From: Scolanthus callimorphus
Lineage: Eukaryota > Cnidaria > Anthozoa > Actiniaria > Edwardsiidae
NCBI GenBank assembly: GCA_033964015.1
Contig: CM066924.1
Coordinates: forward strand, 12,302,625 to 12,366,624
Direction of reading: 5' to 3'
Length of the DNA: 64,000 bases
Of this stretch, positions 62,900 to 64,000 are shown piece after piece (the stretch's first letter is position 1; the number at the start of each line of letters is the position of its first letter). A model generated the notes under the pieces. The model saw only the letters and a program-made list of their open reading frames with translations. It was not told where the DNA came from and made no database searches. A program made the position numbers and the translations under genes.

Positions 62900-63043
62900 C
62901 CAGCCACCGCCTGCTAGCCTCCATTGGATCTCCTCTTGCAGCCGTTCTATGACAGGCTGCTCATCATTGCGAGGAGTGTTGCATTCCACGAGATGCTGCA
63001 TCGTGCCCTCAAGGTCCGGATCCAAGCCTGACGTTATATGTAC
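62900..63043 (-). CDS. Exon (unknown gene), most upstream found
   Basis: Acceptor ATTTTAAAG and donor GTAAGC bound 144 bp (48 codons, phase 0 both sides) encoding VHITSGLDPDLEGTMQHLVE, CNTPRNDEQPVIERLQEEIQ, WRLAGGGW. Because it begins with an acceptor, the gene starts further upstream, perhaps beyond the window. Confidence 0.65.
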
Positions 63044-64000
63044 CTTTAAAATTAAGATGTATATGATAGTCTTCTGTCAGACGCAATCCCTTTATTACTT
63101 TGCGAACGTTAATGTGGCAAACCTGTAAACCGTTTTTCGAAATGCAAACCATTCTAGATAATTTTTTAATTTAGATACGTGAACTACCGTGCGGCCATTA
63201 GTAATTTAGTGTTTTGAAGTATTTCGTTCTCATTATTTTCGCAATTTTAAGAAAACTTTTTATATTTAAATCATTGCTTTAGAGTAAGATAACAACTTTG
63301 AAGTATTTGCAGGACCGCTTACAAGTAAAACTGAAGCAGCTGGCTGTCTCCATAAGACACCACCATTTTTTTTTCTGCGTGATCATTGCAAACAACAGGC
63401 CCGTAGCCAGGGAGGGTGCACCCTCCCACGGCTACAGAAAGGTCCACATTTAAGGATTTTAAAACACAGTTTTAGTGACTAAATGGGACAAACACACACA
63501 CACATACGCACGCACGCGCACACACGCACAAAAAGATCCCTTGCTACCTGCCTGTAACAACAGATCTAATGTAAAAAATTTTCGTTTTATTTCCGTGTAA
63601 TTAACTTAGATTGCACAACACATGCGGTTACAGTGAAAATACACGAAGGCTATCCTCTATAGTTGAATACTCCTTTACTGGATTATATTCAATCCAAAAA
63701 TGCATTTTTCAATTCAAAATTTAAAATGTTATAGCCATTCTCTAACTCGTAACTCGTTCTCTATCTGTGAGTTCAAGGCAACGCATCCCTTTTTGAGAAA
63801 AAGCGCGCAAAATCTTCGAGGCCAAAGTGTAAATGTAAATAAACGTGCGTTGCAATTGAATAATCGTAGACAAAAAAAAACGAGTTTCGGTTTGTAACGG
63901 CTATTACATTTTTGGATTAAACAGTGAAATATTTAATTGAACATTGAATTCTGGAGGGGAGTGGGCACGCTATCCAATATATAAGCCAGTAATAGCTACT
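63044..64000. other. Intronic or intergenic stretch
   Basis: No further exon of the minus-strand gene was recognised. A (CA)n-type run (ACACACACACACATACGCAC and relatives) lies at 63490-63530. The frame at 63700-63897 (+) is featureless. Confidence 0.4.

Overview
The window reads as nuclear DNA of a cnidarian, most likely an anthozoan (coral or sea anemone). It is AT-rich and intron-containing, and dense in short inverted-repeat transposons, 5'-truncated non-LTR retrotransposons, a Penelope-like GIY-YIG remnant and minisatellites. No bacterial operons, rRNA or tRNA were recognised. The species assignment is inference from the repeat types and multi-copy gene families, not from a marker gene.

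The centrepiece is an approximately 12.7 kb endogenous Polinton/Maverick (adintovirus-like) DNA virus at about 34.7-47.4 kb. It is bounded by terminal inverted repeats of about 430 bp. Reading inward from the left repeat on the + strand are a small hydrophobic protein and a frameshifted exonuclease-like gene. All other genes lie on the - strand: two small conserved virion-type proteins, an A32/FtsK-like packaging ATPase, an adenain-type maturation protease, the double jelly-roll major capsid protein, a basic glycine-rich protein, the penton-like minor capsid protein, a chromodomain integrase interrupted by one stop codon, and a protein-primed DNA polymerase B interrupted by several frameshifts. 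The virion genes are open while polymerase, integrase and the exonuclease-like gene are broken. Both terminal repeats carry an inward promoter (CRE-like site plus TATA box). The left repeat also holds many CCAAT boxes and AGGTCA nuclear-receptor half-sites, including a DR1 matching the HNF4 consensus.

Layout by region. 0-11 kb: noncoding sequence with a Penelope-like GIY-YIG fragment, a HECT-like exon, a Tc1/mariner-type and a Harbinger-type MITE, and several palindromic MITEs. 11-15.4 kb: a coiled-coil exon, two inverted GC-rich arms, a 5'-truncated LINE, a RecQ-like helicase fragment and a second coiled-coil exon. 15.5-29 kb: several inverted-repeat elements, scattered candidate exons and a divergent pair of candidate first exons around a short tandem array. 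30-32.3 kb: a multi-copy cnidarian gene broken by frameshifts. 33.5-34.6 kb: two minisatellites directly left of the Polinton. 47.6-49.4 kb: a 70-bp minisatellite directly right of it. 50.2-52.3 kb: a second LINE. 52.5-53.5 kb: exons of a spliced gene with a PHD finger split over two exons. 53.5-60 kb: MITEs and a candidate first exon. 60.2-61.0 kb: a third LINE 3' end. 61.1-63.0 kb: the last seven exons of a spliced host-type gene of unknown function.

Exon calls rest on splice-site sequence and reading-phase agreement only. No transcript or homology search was possible.
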